A DNA stretch of 64,000 nt from an uncultured Bacteroidales bacterium (GCA_902793405.1 CADBDH010000026.1:26234-90233); one strand, 5' to 3'; counted from the first letter of the stretch, positions 17,255-26,351 are shown. Notes: a model not told the origin generated them from the letters alone. Numbers and translations are program-made.

Positions 17255-19213
17255 TTATTCGTCAATGATGTGCAGGTTCTTGAAAGTGCGCAGCACGCGC
17301 AGGATGCCGCCCACGTTGGGGGCGAAGCTCACGGCACCGCGTCCAATGAAGGGCGGGTTGCCGTCATAGAGTTCGCTCAGTGAGCCGATGCATCCTTCCT
17401 TCATCTCGTCCTCGAAGCCAATCATCATCCTCTCGATGAAGGAGATGCTGTTCAGACCGAAGACGCGGATGTAGGCCTTGCTGTAGAAGTCCATCAGCCA
17501 GGGGCGAGCACTGCCGGCATAGTAAGCCGTCTGTCGCTCCTCGGGGGTGCCCAGATACCAGGGTATGTAACCATAGCTGTTGGGGCTCAAGGTGCGTAGG
17601 CCCTTGGGGGTGAGCAGCTCGCGGGTGGTGATGTCGAGCACGCGTTTGCGCTGGCGGCGGTCAAGCGGGCTGTAGTCGGTGGCGGCGGCGATGATCATGT
17701 TGGGTCGCACGCTCAGGTCGGTATAGCTGCCGTTCACATAGTCGTAGAGGTAGCCGTAGTCGGTCATGAACGTCTCGATGAAGGCGGGCTTGCACTTGTC
17801 GGCAATCTCGTTGCAACGTGCGACAAAGTCTTTTTCCTCTTCACGCTCACCGAAGAGTTCTTCGACTGCAAACCTGAGGGCGTTGTACCACAGGGCGTTG
17901 AACTCGACCAGATATCCCGTGCGCGGGATGAGTGGCGTGCCGTCGGGGTGGGTGCTGTTCATCCACGAGACGGGGCGCTTGGTGCCGTCGGTGGCAATCA
18001 GACCGTTGTCCTCCAGCTTGAGGTTGGGATGATGGCCGTCGGCAATGAAATTGATGAGGTCCTTGACCAGTTGGCCGTAGCGCTCGCGGGCGGCCTCGGC
18101 ATTCAGGTCGTGGGCATAGCGTTGCACGGCCCAAATGGCCCACAGGGGGATGTCGGGCAGGTCGAGACCGTCAAGATGCTTGTCGAGGGTGCCGTCGCGC
18201 ATCCAGTCGTAGAGGGCGCGCTGGGCGGTGTCCATGATGAGCTCGAAGTCCTGGCGGTGGTGAACTGACAGCGTGCAGCCCGGCAGGGCGATGAACTCGT
18301 CGCGGGCACGGATTTTGAACCAGGGATAGCCTGCCAGCAGGTAGTGTCCTTCCTTGTTGGTGATGTAGAACTGCTTGGCGCTGTTCTTCATGCAGTTGTA
18401 GAAACTCGTGCGCGGCGTGCGGGGCTTGATTTCGTCCTCATACATCTTGGTGAGGGTGCGGGTGTTTACCTCCTCGACGCCAGCCGAGAAGATGAGGGGC
18501 TCGCCCTTCTTGATCTCCACCTCGAAGTAGCCGGGCACATACAGGTCCTCGCTGTAGGGGATGCCGCGCTCCTGGTCCTTGGTATACTCGATGTTCTTGT
18601 ACCAGTGCGGGTCAAACACGAAGCGGGGCTTGTGGTTCATCTGCATGTAAAGTGTGGGATAGCCGTTGTACATGCAGGTGGCGATACCGTTGGCCACCTC
18701 CTGATATTCGCGGCTGGCGACGGCATTCTCGACACACAGGTCGTTGGCGTTGCGGAACGCCAGGAAGGGCCTGAACTGTAGCGTTGTCGCCGAGTGGGCA
18801 TCGACCAGCGTGTAGCGGATGAGGATGCGGTTCTCGTGGGTAATGAAGATTTTCTCCTTCTTGAGGATGACGCCACCCACGCGGTAGGTGGTGGTGGGCA
18901 CACGTTCACAGTCATATTCACGGATGTACTTGTGTCCGTTGGGGCTGTAGGTGTCGCCCTTATAGCGGTGCAGGCCCAGGTTGAAGGGTGCGCCGTGCTG
19001 GATAACGGTCTCGTCGAGCGAGGACAGCAGCACGTGATTGTTGTCGTCGAGCTCGGGAACTGGGATGACCAGCAAGCCGTGCTGCTTGCGGGTGTTGCAG
19101 CCAACGATGGTGGTGCAGTGGTAGGCACCCGACTGGTTGGTGCGCAGCATCTCCTTGGGCAGTGACTGCTCCAAGTTGATCATCAGGTTTTTGTCAAATT
19201 TTAGATAACTCAT
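17255..19213 (-). CDS. glycogen debranching enzyme (amylo-alpha-1,6-glucosidase)
   Basis: A 652-residue cytoplasmic protein. I place the start at ATG 19213 (MSYLKFDKNLMINLEQSLP), because the 33 residues further upstream in the open frame are low complexity and run back towards the lipid kinase gene. The N-terminal glycogen-debranching domain (about 15-230) includes NQSGAYHCTTIVGCNTRKQHGLL. The C-terminal (alpha/alpha)6 amylo-1,6-glucosidase domain (about 290-640) includes DLPLWAIWAVQRY-like DIPLWAIWAVQRY and the GH133-type segment LRTLSPNSYGYIPWYLGTPEER. It removes alpha-1,6 branches from glycogen. It is followed by the GT gene after 14 bp and preceded by the lipid kinase. Confidence 0.92.
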   Translation of the reverse strand: MSYLKFDKNLMINLEQSLPKEMLRTNQSGAYHCTTIVGCNTRKQHGLLVIPVPELDDNNHVLLSSLDETVIQHGAPFNLGLHRYKGDTYSPNGHKYIREYDCERVPTTTYRVGGVILKKEKIFITHENRILIRYTLVDAHSATTLQFRPFLAFRNANDLCVENAVASREYQEVANGIATCMYNGYPTLYMQMNHKPRFVFDPHWYKNIEYTKDQERGIPYSEDLYVPGYFEVEIKKGEPLIFSAGVEEVNTRTLTKMYEDEIKPRTPRTSFYNCMKNSAKQFYITNKEGHYLLAGYPWFKIRARDEFIALPGCTLSVHHRQDFELIMDTAQRALYDWMRDGTLDKHLDGLDLPDIPLWAIWAVQRYAHDLNAEAARERYGQLVKDLINFIADGHHPNLKLEDNGLIATDGTKRPVSWMNSTHPDGTPLIPRTGYLVEFNALWYNALRFAVEELFGEREEEKDFVARCNEIADKCKPAFIETFMTDYGYLYDYVNGSYTDLSVRPNMIIAAATDYSPLDRRQRKRVLDITTRELLTPKGLRTLSPNSYGYIPWYLGTPEERQTAYYAGSARPWLMDFYSKAYIRVFGLNSISFIERMMIGFEDEMKEGCIGSLSELYDGNPPFIGRGAVSFAPNVGGILRVLRTFKNLHIIDE

Positions 19214-19247
19214 TATTCTAGTAGTTAGTTTCTTTGGTTTCTTGTTG

Positions 19248-20156
19248 TCAGACGTCGTTGGGCAGTGATGACGGGGGCACCAGGATGTTGATGCCGCGGT
19301 TGATGTTTTCAACGACGATTCGCGCAGGCATCATCGTGGGGTCGCCATCGATGTGCAAGATGTCGTCGTGACGGCGCTCAATGACCACGCGCCTACCGCG
19401 ATAGATGCTCACGTGATGGTCATGGTCCAATTGCCGCAGGAACAGACGGGCTCCGATGAGCGGGCTCTGGATGATGTTGAACGGGTGCATCACCGTCACG
19501 TCGAGCAGGCCGTCCTGCATGGTGGCACGCGGCGCAATATAGGCGTTGTTGCCATATTGGGCCGCATTGCAGCAAGCGATGACAAAGGCTTTTTCCTGCA
19601 TCTTCTTGCCGTCGATGTCGATGATGTAATCTTGAGGTTTATACTTAATGTACTCGGACAATGCTGTCTTGATATAGGTGATGAAGCCGCGTGTGCCCTC
19701 GTTTGAGAACTTGTAGCTCACGGCGGCATCAAAGCCCATGCCGCATGTGCAGAAGAAAGGCTTGCCGTTGATGGTGCAGTAGTCAAACTTGCCTACCACG
19801 CCATCGTTGAGCACCTGCAGGGCCCGGCTGGCGTTCATCGATAGGCGCAGGTGACGTGCCAGTCCGTTGCCCGACCCGACGGGGACGATGGCCAGGGCTG
19901 TGTCGGTACCGCACAAGGCGCTACCCACCTCGTTGACCGTGCCGTCGCCGCCAATGGCGACCACCACATCGATGCCGTCGATGACGGCCTGTTGGGCAAT
20001 TTCGTTGGCATGGCCGGGGTATTCAGTCGCCATGATGCTCACGAGATTGCGCTCGTGGTCAACTACCGTGTCGATGAGTCGAGGTATCTTGTCTTTGTTG
20101 CCTGTTCCCGACACGGGGTTGATAATGGCGAGTATGTGCCTGCGTCTTTCTTCCAT
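19248..20156 (-). CDS. diacylglycerol kinase-family lipid kinase (YegS/DgkB-like)
   Basis: A 302-residue soluble kinase beginning MEERRRHILAIINPVSGTGNK. The catalytic-domain hallmark GGDGTVNEV (about 73-81) and the segment PVGSGNGLARHL (about 97-108) bind ATP and metal. It would phosphorylate diacylglycerol or a related lipid. I prefer ATG 20156 to the in-frame ATG at 20165, because the -7 box TATCTTTG (20169-20162) overlaps the latter; the transcript would then begin at or a few bases before the start codon. It heads the run of minus-strand genes down to GH57, with a 34-bp gap to the debranching gene. Confidence 0.88.
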   Translation of the reverse strand: MEERRRHILAIINPVSGTGNKDKIPRLIDTVVDHERNLVSIMATEYPGHANEIAQQAVIDGIDVVVAIGGDGTVNEVGSALCGTDTALAIVPVGSGNGLARHLRLSMNASRALQVLNDGVVGKFDYCTINGKPFFCTCGMGFDAAVSYKFSNEGTRGFITYIKTALSEYIKYKPQDYIIDIDGKKMQEKAFVIACCNAAQYGNNAYIAPRATMQDGLLDVTVMHPFNIIQSPLIGARLFLRQLDHDHHVSIYRGRRVVIERRHDDILHIDGDPTMMPARIVVENINRGINILVPPSSLPNDV

Positions 20157-20161
20157 TCCCT

Positions 20162-20169
20162 GCAAAGAT
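20162..20169 (-). promoter_or_regulatory. -7 element TATCTTTG overlapping the lipid kinase start
   Basis: Exact TAnnTTTG with the chosen start codon (20156) only 5 bp downstream, implying a very short or absent leader. No clear -33 TTTG is seen. Confidence 0.5.
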
Positions 20170-20190
20170 AATACTTTTTTGCGTCTTTTT

Positions 20191-20221
20191 TTTGAATTTC
20201 GCTATTTTTGAAATATTTTTG
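20191..20221 (+). promoter_or_regulatory. promoter for the DUF308-like/DUF3667 gene pair
   Basis: TTTG (20191-20194), 19-bp spacer, TATTTTTG (20214-20221), 45 bp before the start codon at 20266. A second TATTTTTG at 20203-20210 overlaps the spacer. Confidence 0.65.
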
Positions 20222-20265
20222 TGGAAAATTTATTAACAAGCAACGATTAACCCTTACAGAAACCA

Positions 20266-20877
20266 ATGAGAAAGGTCAGTATTAACCTGCTTACTAATGT
20301 GATTTTGCTGCTTTCGGGCATCATCCTTATCGTGTTTCACAACGTGCCCAACATTTTGATTTGGGGTTCCCGGGTGATGGGTGCAACCTTCATGTTGCCG
20401 GCTATTGCCTATCTGGTGATGGTTGCCGTGCGGCATTCCGATGCCCGCACCAGTACCGAATACATGGGTGTACTGCCTGCCGTGGGCGGCCTGTGCTTTG
20501 GCCTGGTGATGATGATCAAGGCGCATCTGTTCGACGAAATCCTGCAGTTGCTCATGGGCGTACTGCTGCTGGTGCTGGGCTTGTTCCACATCATCTATCT
20601 GATACTGTCCAAGAACAGCCTGAGCATCAAGGGCTGGTATTACATCTGCCCCCTGATAGTGGTCTTGTGCGGCGTGCTGTCGCTCATGGTGCCAGCCCTG
20701 CGCGAGAGTGTGTCCACTGTGGTGCTCATCACCGGCATTTGCCTGCTGCTGTTCAACTTCACCAGTCTGCAGGAATACCTTGCCGAGCGCCGTGTGCGCA
20801 ATGCTGCCACCCAACCGGCCGTTGAGCCTGCACCTGAGCCTGAAACTACACCTGCACCCATAAGCGACGATGTTTAG
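20266..20877 (+). CDS. six-helix membrane protein (DUF308/HdeD-like)
   Basis: A 203-residue integral membrane protein with six hydrophobic helices paired as hairpins (for example LLTNVILLLSGIILIVF, LLMGVLLLVLGLFHIIYL, VVLITGICLLLF), a layout like HdeD/DUF308 proteins. The last 30 residues are a Pro/Glu/Ala/Thr-rich cytoplasmic tail (EPAPEPETTPAP). No catalytic residues are evident. Its 3' end overlaps the DUF3667 gene by 8 bp, so the two are translationally coupled. The family assignment rests on topology and length, not on a diagnostic motif. Confidence 0.7.
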   Translation: MRKVSINLLTNVILLLSGIILIVFHNVPNILIWGSRVMGATFMLPAIAYLVMVAVRHSDARTSTEYMGVLPAVGGLCFGLVMMIKAHLFDEILQLLMGVLLLVLGLFHIIYLILSKNSLSIKGWYYICPLIVVLCGVLSLMVPALRESVSTVVLITGICLLLFNFTSLQEYLAERRVRNAATQPAVEPAPEPETTPAPISDDV

Positions 20878-21967
20878 TCTCAAGAAATTATACCGTCGTT
20901 TCAAGGCTTGGCAAGTTCATCCCGGCGATTATCCTGTGGCTGATGTGCCACGGTACTGCAACAATTGCGGATGTGAATACACAGGGAACTTTTGCCCCGT
21001 GTGCGGACAACGAGCCACTGCAGGCCGCGTCACGTGGAATGTGGTTCAACGTAGCGTGATGGATGTGTGGGGCCTGGGAGGCCGCTCGTTGCCTTACTCG
21101 TTGTGGCAGCTGATGTGGCGCCCGGGCTATTTCATCAGCGATTATATCAACGGCAAATGGCAGTCGAGTTTCCCGCCCGTCAAGATGCTTGTGCTCGTGG
21201 CGTTAATCCTGTATGTTGTCGGTAATGCCATCTTTCCTGAATACTGGGCGACACTTTTAGATTATGATGCTGAGGCTATCACGTCAACAGGATGGCAATA
21301 CTATTTTGATTTTGTGTCTCAATGGATCGGAAATCATATTGAGTGGTTGTACCTGTTTATCTTCTCGTTGCTGATACTTCCCACCTGGCTGGTGTTCAGG
21401 CACTCGCCGCGCAACCCCCGGCACACAATACCTCAAGGCTTCTTTATGCAGGTGTTCATGACAACGCAGTACTTTGTGTGGGTGTTCATCATCTCTACTT
21501 TTGTCAAGCTGGCTGGAATAGATTTGGGCTATGCTGCGGGAACTAGTGGCTTTGAGGATATAATGATAGAAAGTTCCTTATTGGTGATACCTGTTATTGT
21601 CGTTGTGAACTACAAGCAGGTGTTTGGCTACGGCTGGTGGGGCACCGTGTGGCGGGTGCTGTTGATGGTCTTGGTCATCGTGTTGTGTTTCTTCGCGATT
21701 GCTTTATGGTATAGTGTTGCTACAAAACCTGAATATGCGTCCAAAGTTGAAGAAGAGAAGTGGCTTCTCAGGATGCTAAGTGTGTTCTGCATTTCGTGTT
21801 CTGGTCTGATGTTATCGGTGGCCGACGTTATTAACCGCAAGTTGTGGCGAGAGCGAGGGCGGCTGCGAGCGATGGCTTTACCGCTGCTGTTCCTCGTGTC
21901 GTTCATCATCGTCGGCATCGCTATGGAGGTAATTAGACCAGGTGTCTTGTTGAAAATGATTAGCTAA
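20870..21967 (+). CDS. DUF3667 family membrane protein with zinc-ribbon-like N-terminus
   Basis: A 365-residue protein. Residues about 24-45 contain paired cysteines CNNCGCEYTGNFCPVCGQ, a zinc-ribbon-like module typical of DUF3667. A conserved amphipathic region follows (RSLPYSLWQLMWRPGYFISDYI), then about five transmembrane helices (for example MLVLVALILYVVGNAIF, WLYLFIFSLLILPTWLVF, LLMVLVIVLCFFAIALWY). The family is common in Bacteroidota and has no known function. It overlaps the upstream membrane protein gene by 8 bp. Confidence 0.85.
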   Translation: MFSLKKLYRRFKAWQVHPGDYPVADVPRYCNNCGCEYTGNFCPVCGQRATAGRVTWNVVQRSVMDVWGLGGRSLPYSLWQLMWRPGYFISDYINGKWQSSFPPVKMLVLVALILYVVGNAIFPEYWATLLDYDAEAITSTGWQYYFDFVSQWIGNHIEWLYLFIFSLLILPTWLVFRHSPRNPRHTIPQGFFMQVFMTTQYFVWVFIISTFVKLAGIDLGYAAGTSGFEDIMIESSLLVIPVIVVVNYKQVFGYGWWGTVWRVLLMVLVIVLCFFAIALWYSVATKPEYASKVEEEKWLLRMLSVFCISCSGLMLSVADVINRKLWRERGRLRAMALPLLFLVSFIIVGIAMEVIRPGVLLKMIS

Positions 21968-22011
21968 GACATAAATTGTTAACTGATTTCGACTGGCTGT
22001 GCGATATAACA

Positions 22012-22051
22012 AGCGACGCGCCCTCCGTTTTGACGGGAAGGGCGCGTCGCT
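22012..22051. terminator. GC-rich stem-loop between DUF3667 and rpmE2
   Basis: A perfect 13-bp stem (AGCGACGCGCCCT / AGGGCGCGTCGCT) with a 14-base loop. It has no good U-tract on either side, so intrinsic termination is uncertain. Confidence 0.5.
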
Positions 22052-22067
22052 GTGTCTTGTAGAACCT

Positions 22068-22085
22068 GCCGTGAGCGCTCACGGC
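22068..22085. repeat. 18-bp perfect palindrome downstream of rpmE2
   Basis: GCCGTGAGCGCTCACGGC reads identically on both strands. It sits 20 bp after the L31 stop codon, next to the stem-loop at 22012-22051. Confidence 0.6.
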
Positions 22086-22105
22086 GGTGATGCTGTGTTG
22101 TCTTC

Positions 22106-22360
22106 TTATTTCTTCTTGCGGTTGCCGTAGCGCTGCATGAACTTGTCCACGCGACCTGCGGTGTCGACGAGCTTCTGCTTGCCGGTGAAGAAGGGGTGCG
22201 AGGTGTTGGTGATCTCGAGCTTTACCAGGGGATAGGTGGTGCCGTCAATCTCAATGGTCTCCTTGGTGTTCACCGTGCTGCGGGTGATGAAGACCTCCTC
22301 GTTAGACATGTCCTTGAAAGCAACCTCGCGATAGTTGCTGGGATGGATATCTTTCTTCAT
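22106..22360 (-). CDS. rpmE2: 50S ribosomal protein L31 type B
   Basis: An 84-residue ribosomal protein ([19 protein letters not shown]... ending [20 protein letters not shown]). The typical L31 core [11 protein letters not shown] is present. The four-cysteine zinc site of type A L31 is absent, which marks the zinc-independent type B paralogue. It is a single-gene unit with TACCTTTG (22447-22440) as a candidate -7 element about 80 bp upstream and two hairpin structures downstream. No second L31 gene is seen in the window, so this may be the only one. Confidence 0.95.
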   Translation of the reverse strand: MKKDIHPSNYREVAFKDMSNEEVFITRSTVNTKETIEIDGTTYPLVKLEITNTSHPFFTGKQKLVDTAGRVDKFMQRYGNRKKK

Positions 22361-22439
22361 TTCTCTAGATATATCTTTAAAATGTTAAACTTACAAACTT
22401 TTTGGCGGTGGTAAACGCCTCATTTTCTGTAATGGCGTG

Positions 22440-22447
22440 CAAAGGTA
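22440..22447 (-). promoter_or_regulatory. -7 element TACCTTTG for rpmE2
   Basis: Exact TAnnTTTG on the minus strand, leaving a leader of about 75 bases to the L31 start codon. Confidence 0.5.
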
Positions 22448-22494
22448 CGTCGATTTTTTGAACTGGGAAAATTTTTTCGCTCTTTTTTTGATTT

Positions 22495-23952
22495 TCAATG
22501 GTTTTTCCAGAACGAGGGCGAGAAAATGACCAGAAAGGTGAATATCTCGAGACGGCCCATGAGCATTAGCCCCGAGAGAATCCATTTGACCAGTGGCGGT
22601 AGGATGCTCCATGACATCGTCGGGCCGATTTCCAGGCCCAGTGTGGGCCCCACGTTGCTGCCGCAGCTCAGGGCGATGGTGATGGAGTTGGTGCTGTCCA
22701 TACCGGCGAGAATCATGATGAAATAGGCGATGAAGCACAGGGTGATGTAGGCGATGAAGAAGGCCAGCAAGGTGATTTGGCTCGGAGAGTGGACCGACGT
22801 GTTGTTGACCTTGACGGGCAGGAGCGCTTTGGGGTGAACCATGCGTCGAACCTCGTTGCGCAGGATTTTCAGCGCGATGACCCCTCGGGCACACTTGAAG
22901 CCGCTGGCCGTGCTGCCGGCACATCCGCCAAAGAACATGCACAGGCTCAGTACTACCCAGGTGATGTGGTGCCACTGGGCGGCATCCTCGTTGAACATGC
23001 CCGTTGTGGTGACGAACGATACCACCTGGAACAGGGCGTAACGGATGGCGTCGCTCACCGTGTAGTGGTTGTAGCGCAAGAGGAAATAGACAATGACCGC
23101 AGTAGCCGCCAGCGTCAGTGCCGTGTAGAAACGGAACTCGGCATTCTTAAGCAACTGCTTGACCTTGCCCTGGAACAGGCTGGCATAGAGCAAAGCGAAG
23201 CTCACGCCCGAAAGGAACATGAACACGATGGCGGTGTAGTCGATGGCTGCATTGTTGAAGTAGCCCGTGCTGGCATCGTGGGTGGCAAAGCCGCCAGTCG
23301 CCGTCACCGTCATGGCGTAGTTCACGGCGTCGAACGGGCTCATGCCGAAGATGAAGAATAATAAGGCGCACACGACCGTCAACAGCAGATAGACGCCCCA
23401 CAGGGCTTTGGCCGTGGTTGTCAGGCGCGGATGCATTTTGCTCTTGATGGGCCCGGTGGCCTCGGCGGCAAAGATCTTGATTGAGCCGCCCACAAACGAC
23501 GGGATGATGGCAATGGTGAAGAACACGATTCCCAGGCCGCCAATCCACTGCGTCAACGAGCGCCAGAAGAGGATGCCATGGGGCAGGCCTTCGACCTGAT
23601 CGATGATGGTGGCCCCGGTTGTCGTCAAGCCCGACATCGTCTCGAAGAAGGCATCGGTCACATGGTCGATGTATCCGCCAATGAGGAACGGCAGCATGCC
23701 AAAGGCGGCGAATGCGATCCACACAATCGTCACCAGCAGATAGGCGTCGCGGCGGCCCAGCGTGTTGGTCGCATGGCGCCCCGTGAGCCTCAAAGCCGTG
23801 CCGACCAGTGCGGTGATGCCCACCGTGAGCGCAAACGCCGTGATATCGCTCTCCCTGTGCCACAGGGCCAAAATCAGTCCCAGTGACATGAACGCGGCCT
23901 CAATCCACAGCAGCGTGCCCAGAATTTTGCAAATCAATCGCTTGTTGAACAT
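22495..23952 (-). CDS. trkH: Trk potassium uptake channel subunit TrkH
   Basis: A 485-residue inner-membrane protein with about ten hydrophobic helices. The four pore-loop repeats of the KtrB/TrkH superfamily are recognisable: TTTGATIID, TATGGFATHD, TTTGMFNED and SCGSNVGPTLG, whose glycines line the K+ selectivity filter. It would import K+ when gated by TrkA. It starts 11 bp after the trkA stop codon, so the two form an operon. Length and topology are normal for the family. Confidence 0.94.
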   Translation of the reverse strand: MFNKRLICKILGTLLWIEAAFMSLGLILALWHRESDITAFALTVGITALVGTALRLTGRHATNTLGRRDAYLLVTIVWIAFAAFGMLPFLIGGYIDHVTDAFFETMSGLTTTGATIIDQVEGLPHGILFWRSLTQWIGGLGIVFFTIAIIPSFVGGSIKIFAAEATGPIKSKMHPRLTTTAKALWGVYLLLTVVCALLFFIFGMSPFDAVNYAMTVTATGGFATHDASTGYFNNAAIDYTAIVFMFLSGVSFALLYASLFQGKVKQLLKNAEFRFYTALTLAATAVIVYFLLRYNHYTVSDAIRYALFQVVSFVTTTGMFNEDAAQWHHITWVVLSLCMFFGGCAGSTASGFKCARGVIALKILRNEVRRMVHPKALLPVKVNNTSVHSPSQITLLAFFIAYITLCFIAYFIMILAGMDSTNSITIALSCGSNVGPTLGLEIGPTMSWSILPPLVKWILSGLMLMGRLEIFTFLVIFSPSFWKNH

Positions 23953-23963
23953 GGCGGTAAGAA

Positions 23964-25310
23964 TCAGATGAAAAATTTCTCGATGCGGCTGATGTCGGTC
24001 CCGTGGCAGAAGACTACAACGATGTCGCCCGGCAGGATTTGTGTCTCGCCATTGACCAGAATGCCCTTGCCGTCACGAACCAATCCGCCCAATTCGGCCT
24101 CGCGCGGGAAATCCAGTTCACGCACCTTCTTGCGTGTGATGCGTGACCCGGCACGGGCGGTGAACTCGGCGACGTCGGCATTGACGGTCATCAGGTTGCG
24201 CATGTTGCGCACATCCCCGTTGAGCAGCAGCTGGTAGATATAGCTGGCCGTAAGGGCCTGTTTGTTGATGATGGTCCCGATGTCCACGTTGCCGGCAATG
24301 TCCATGTAGTCCATGTTCTCGATCATGGCGATGGTCTTGCGCACTCCCAGCTGCTTGGCGGTGAGGCAAGCCAGGATATTGGCCTCGGCGTTGCCGGTCA
24401 GTGCGACAAACGCTTGTGCCGCCTTGATGTTCTCTTCCATCAGGTTGGCTACCGATCGGCCGTCGGCATTGATGATCATCACGCGGCTGGTGTCTACCAG
24501 GTCGATAAGTTCCTCGCAGCGGCGCGGGTCGCTCTCAAAGATTTTGGCCTTCACGTCATGGGGCAGCATGTTGACCACCCTGACGGCAGTCTTGCCGCCG
24601 CCCACGATGAATAAGTCTTTCACGTCGGGGTAGTTGTCCTTGCCCATGATGACCCTCATGTTGGGTACATAATCGCGGGTGGTCATGAAATAGACGAAGT
24701 CGCCTGCCATGAGCATGTCGTCGCCCGATGGCATGATGGTCGAGGAGCCGCGCTTGATGGCGACCACGTGGTAGGGCGAATCGGGCTTGAAGATTTCCTT
24801 GAACGGCTGGTTCAGGATTTTGCAGGACTCGCGCACCTTGATGCCCAACAGGGTGAGCAGGCCGCCGTGCACCTCCCAGCGCTGACGTGCCCAAGTGAGT
24901 TTCAGGCCGTTCACTATGTCAAGCGCCGCCAGGTTGTCGGGATAGATGATGGATGAGATGCCAGCCGCCTTGAAGGCGTCGGTGATCTGCGGGTCGATGA
25001 ACTCGGCGTTCTCGACTTTGGCCACGGTCTGGCGTGCGCCCATCGATTTGGCCAGCACACACAGGCTTAAATTCAGGTTCTCGTCGCGAGTAACCGCAAT
25101 GAACAGGTCGGCATGGTTCACGCCGGCATCCTTAAGCGCCTGGATGGGCGTGTTGGACGATGAATGCAAGGTCATGAGGTCGCTGTCGGCCTGGATGCGT
25201 TCGAGCTTTTCCTCATCCTCATCGATGATGACGATGTCCTGCTTGATTTTGGAGAACAGATCGGCCAGATGGGCTCCGATGGCTCCCGCTCCGATGATAA
25301 TGACCTTCAT
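23964..25310 (-). CDS. trkA: Trk system regulatory subunit TrkA
   Basis: A 448-residue cytoplasmic peripheral protein made of two RCK units. The first begins MKVIIIGAGAIGAHLADLFS, a glycine-rich NAD(H)-binding Rossmann motif, with acidic IIDEDEEKLERIQ. The second begins near residue 231 (LFIVGGGKTAVRVVNML). Each is followed by a TrkA_C/RCK_C domain (ending LPGDIVVVFCHGTDISRIEKFF). It binds nucleotides and gates TrkH. It lies directly upstream of trkH. A minus-strand TACCTTTG at 25375-25368 is a plausible -7 element about 58 bp before the start codon. Confidence 0.94.
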   Translation of the reverse strand: MKVIIIGAGAIGAHLADLFSKIKQDIVIIDEDEEKLERIQADSDLMTLHSSSNTPIQALKDAGVNHADLFIAVTRDENLNLSLCVLAKSMGARQTVAKVENAEFIDPQITDAFKAAGISSIIYPDNLAALDIVNGLKLTWARQRWEVHGGLLTLLGIKVRESCKILNQPFKEIFKPDSPYHVVAIKRGSSTIMPSGDDMLMAGDFVYFMTTRDYVPNMRVIMGKDNYPDVKDLFIVGGGKTAVRVVNMLPHDVKAKIFESDPRRCEELIDLVDTSRVMIINADGRSVANLMEENIKAAQAFVALTGNAEANILACLTAKQLGVRKTIAMIENMDYMDIAGNVDIGTIINKQALTASYIYQLLLNGDVRNMRNLMTVNADVAEFTARAGSRITRKKVRELDFPREAELGGLVRDGKGILVNGETQILPGDIVVVFCHGTDISRIEKFFI

Positions 25311-25367
25311 AGCTTTCTGAATTGAGGTTAGGGTTTGTTGAACCGGTTACATGATGCTGATTGCGGG

Positions 25368-25375
25368 CAAAGGTA
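25368..25375 (-). promoter_or_regulatory. -7 element TACCTTTG for trkAH
   Basis: Exact TAnnTTTG on the minus strand ahead of trkA. The -33 element is not clear. Confidence 0.45.
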
Positions 25376-25511
25376 TAAAAATATTCCAAGGCAATGCGTT
25401 AAGGCGTCGTTTTTTGTCCCCGGTTACGCTTTTTTAACTGGTTTTGTGTAGGCTAGTCATGGCCTTTTTGAGTTTGTGGAACGAATTGTAAATAAGAAAA
25501 TTGGAATTGAC

Positions 25512-25543
25512 TTGGTGTAGTAATAAAAAAATAACTACCTTTG
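25512..25543 (+). promoter_or_regulatory. promoter for the CpsB-like phosphatase
   Basis: TTG (25512-25514), 21-bp spacer, TACCTTTG (25536-25543), 35 bp before the start codon. Confidence 0.6.
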
Positions 25544-25577
25544 CAGGCTATTTTATAGATGAAGATTTATACAAGAT

Positions 25578-26318
25578 ATGTTTGGCAAACTATTCAAGCG
25601 CAATAAAGAACAGGTAAAACTCTTCTACAACACCGATGTGCATTGCCACATCCTGCCGGGCGTGGACCATGGTTCTCAGTCGGTGGAGCAGTCGTTGGAG
25701 ATGCTGCACGCCGAGATGGAGATGGGAATCTCACGGGTCATCCTGACGTCTCATGTGACGGCTTTGACTTTCGAGAACACTCGCGAAACGCTCATGGACG
25801 CTTTCATGACCCTGAAGGATGCCGTGACCGATGCCGGTATTGACATCGATTTGTATCTGAGTGCAGAATACCGCATGGACGAGTACTTTGACAAGGAGTA
25901 TGCCGCCGACCATCTGATTCCGATGCCTGGCAATCACGTGCTGCTGGAGAACTCGTTCCAACAGGAACTGATGAACCTTGACGAACTGCTGTTTGACATG
26001 CAGGTGAAAGGTTACAAGACCATCCTGGCTCACCCCGAACGCTACACCTACTACTCACGCCGTCGCAAACGTTATGAGCAGCTGCACAACGCCGGTGCCC
26101 GCTTCCAGGTCAATATCCTGTCGTTCACGGGCTACTTTGGCGAAGAAGCGCGCGACAGCGCCCTGTGGTTCGCTCACAATGGCATGATTGATTACTTGGG
26201 CAGCGATATGCACAATGTGAAGCACGCCCACATTATCATGGACTACCTCAACTCCAAGGAGTGGAAGAAACTGGCTCCGGAACTCGAGCAGACGGTGAAG
26301 AATGACATGATTCTCTAA
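25578..26318 (+). CDS. CpsB/YwqE-type PHP-domain protein-tyrosine phosphatase
   Basis: A 246-residue cytoplasmic metal-dependent phosphatase. The PHP-type motif DVHCHILPGVDHGS (about 20-33) gives the first metal ligands; further ligands are in LTSHVT (about 56-61), ILAHPERYTYY (about 154-164) and YLGSDMHN (about 212-219). In Gram-positive and Bacteroidota relatives this enzyme dephosphorylates the tyrosine-rich tail of a BY-kinase controlling capsule export. No Wzc or Wza gene is adjacent here, so the partner must be elsewhere. The upstream promoter and the strong terminator at 26359-26396 indicate a monocistronic unit. Confidence 0.85.
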   Translation: MFGKLFKRNKEQVKLFYNTDVHCHILPGVDHGSQSVEQSLEMLHAEMEMGISRVILTSHVTALTFENTRETLMDAFMTLKDAVTDAGIDIDLYLSAEYRMDEYFDKEYAADHLIPMPGNHVLLENSFQQELMNLDELLFDMQVKGYKTILAHPERYTYYSRRRKRYEQLHNAGARFQVNILSFTGYFGEEARDSALWFAHNGMIDYLGSDMHNVKHAHIIMDYLNSKEWKKLAPELEQTVKNDMIL

Positions 26319-26351
26319 CCGGCGTTAGCTCTAGAGAGGACGCTTGACAAT

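Noticed and set aside
19214-19312. Longer N-terminus for the glycogen debranching enzyme
   Set aside because: The 33 additional residues are low complexity and unlike the family; MSYLKFDKNL at 19213 matches a normal start.
20870-20877. Frameshift between the DUF308-like and DUF3667 genes
   Set aside because: Both proteins have complete, distinct ends; the 8-bp overlap is normal coupling.
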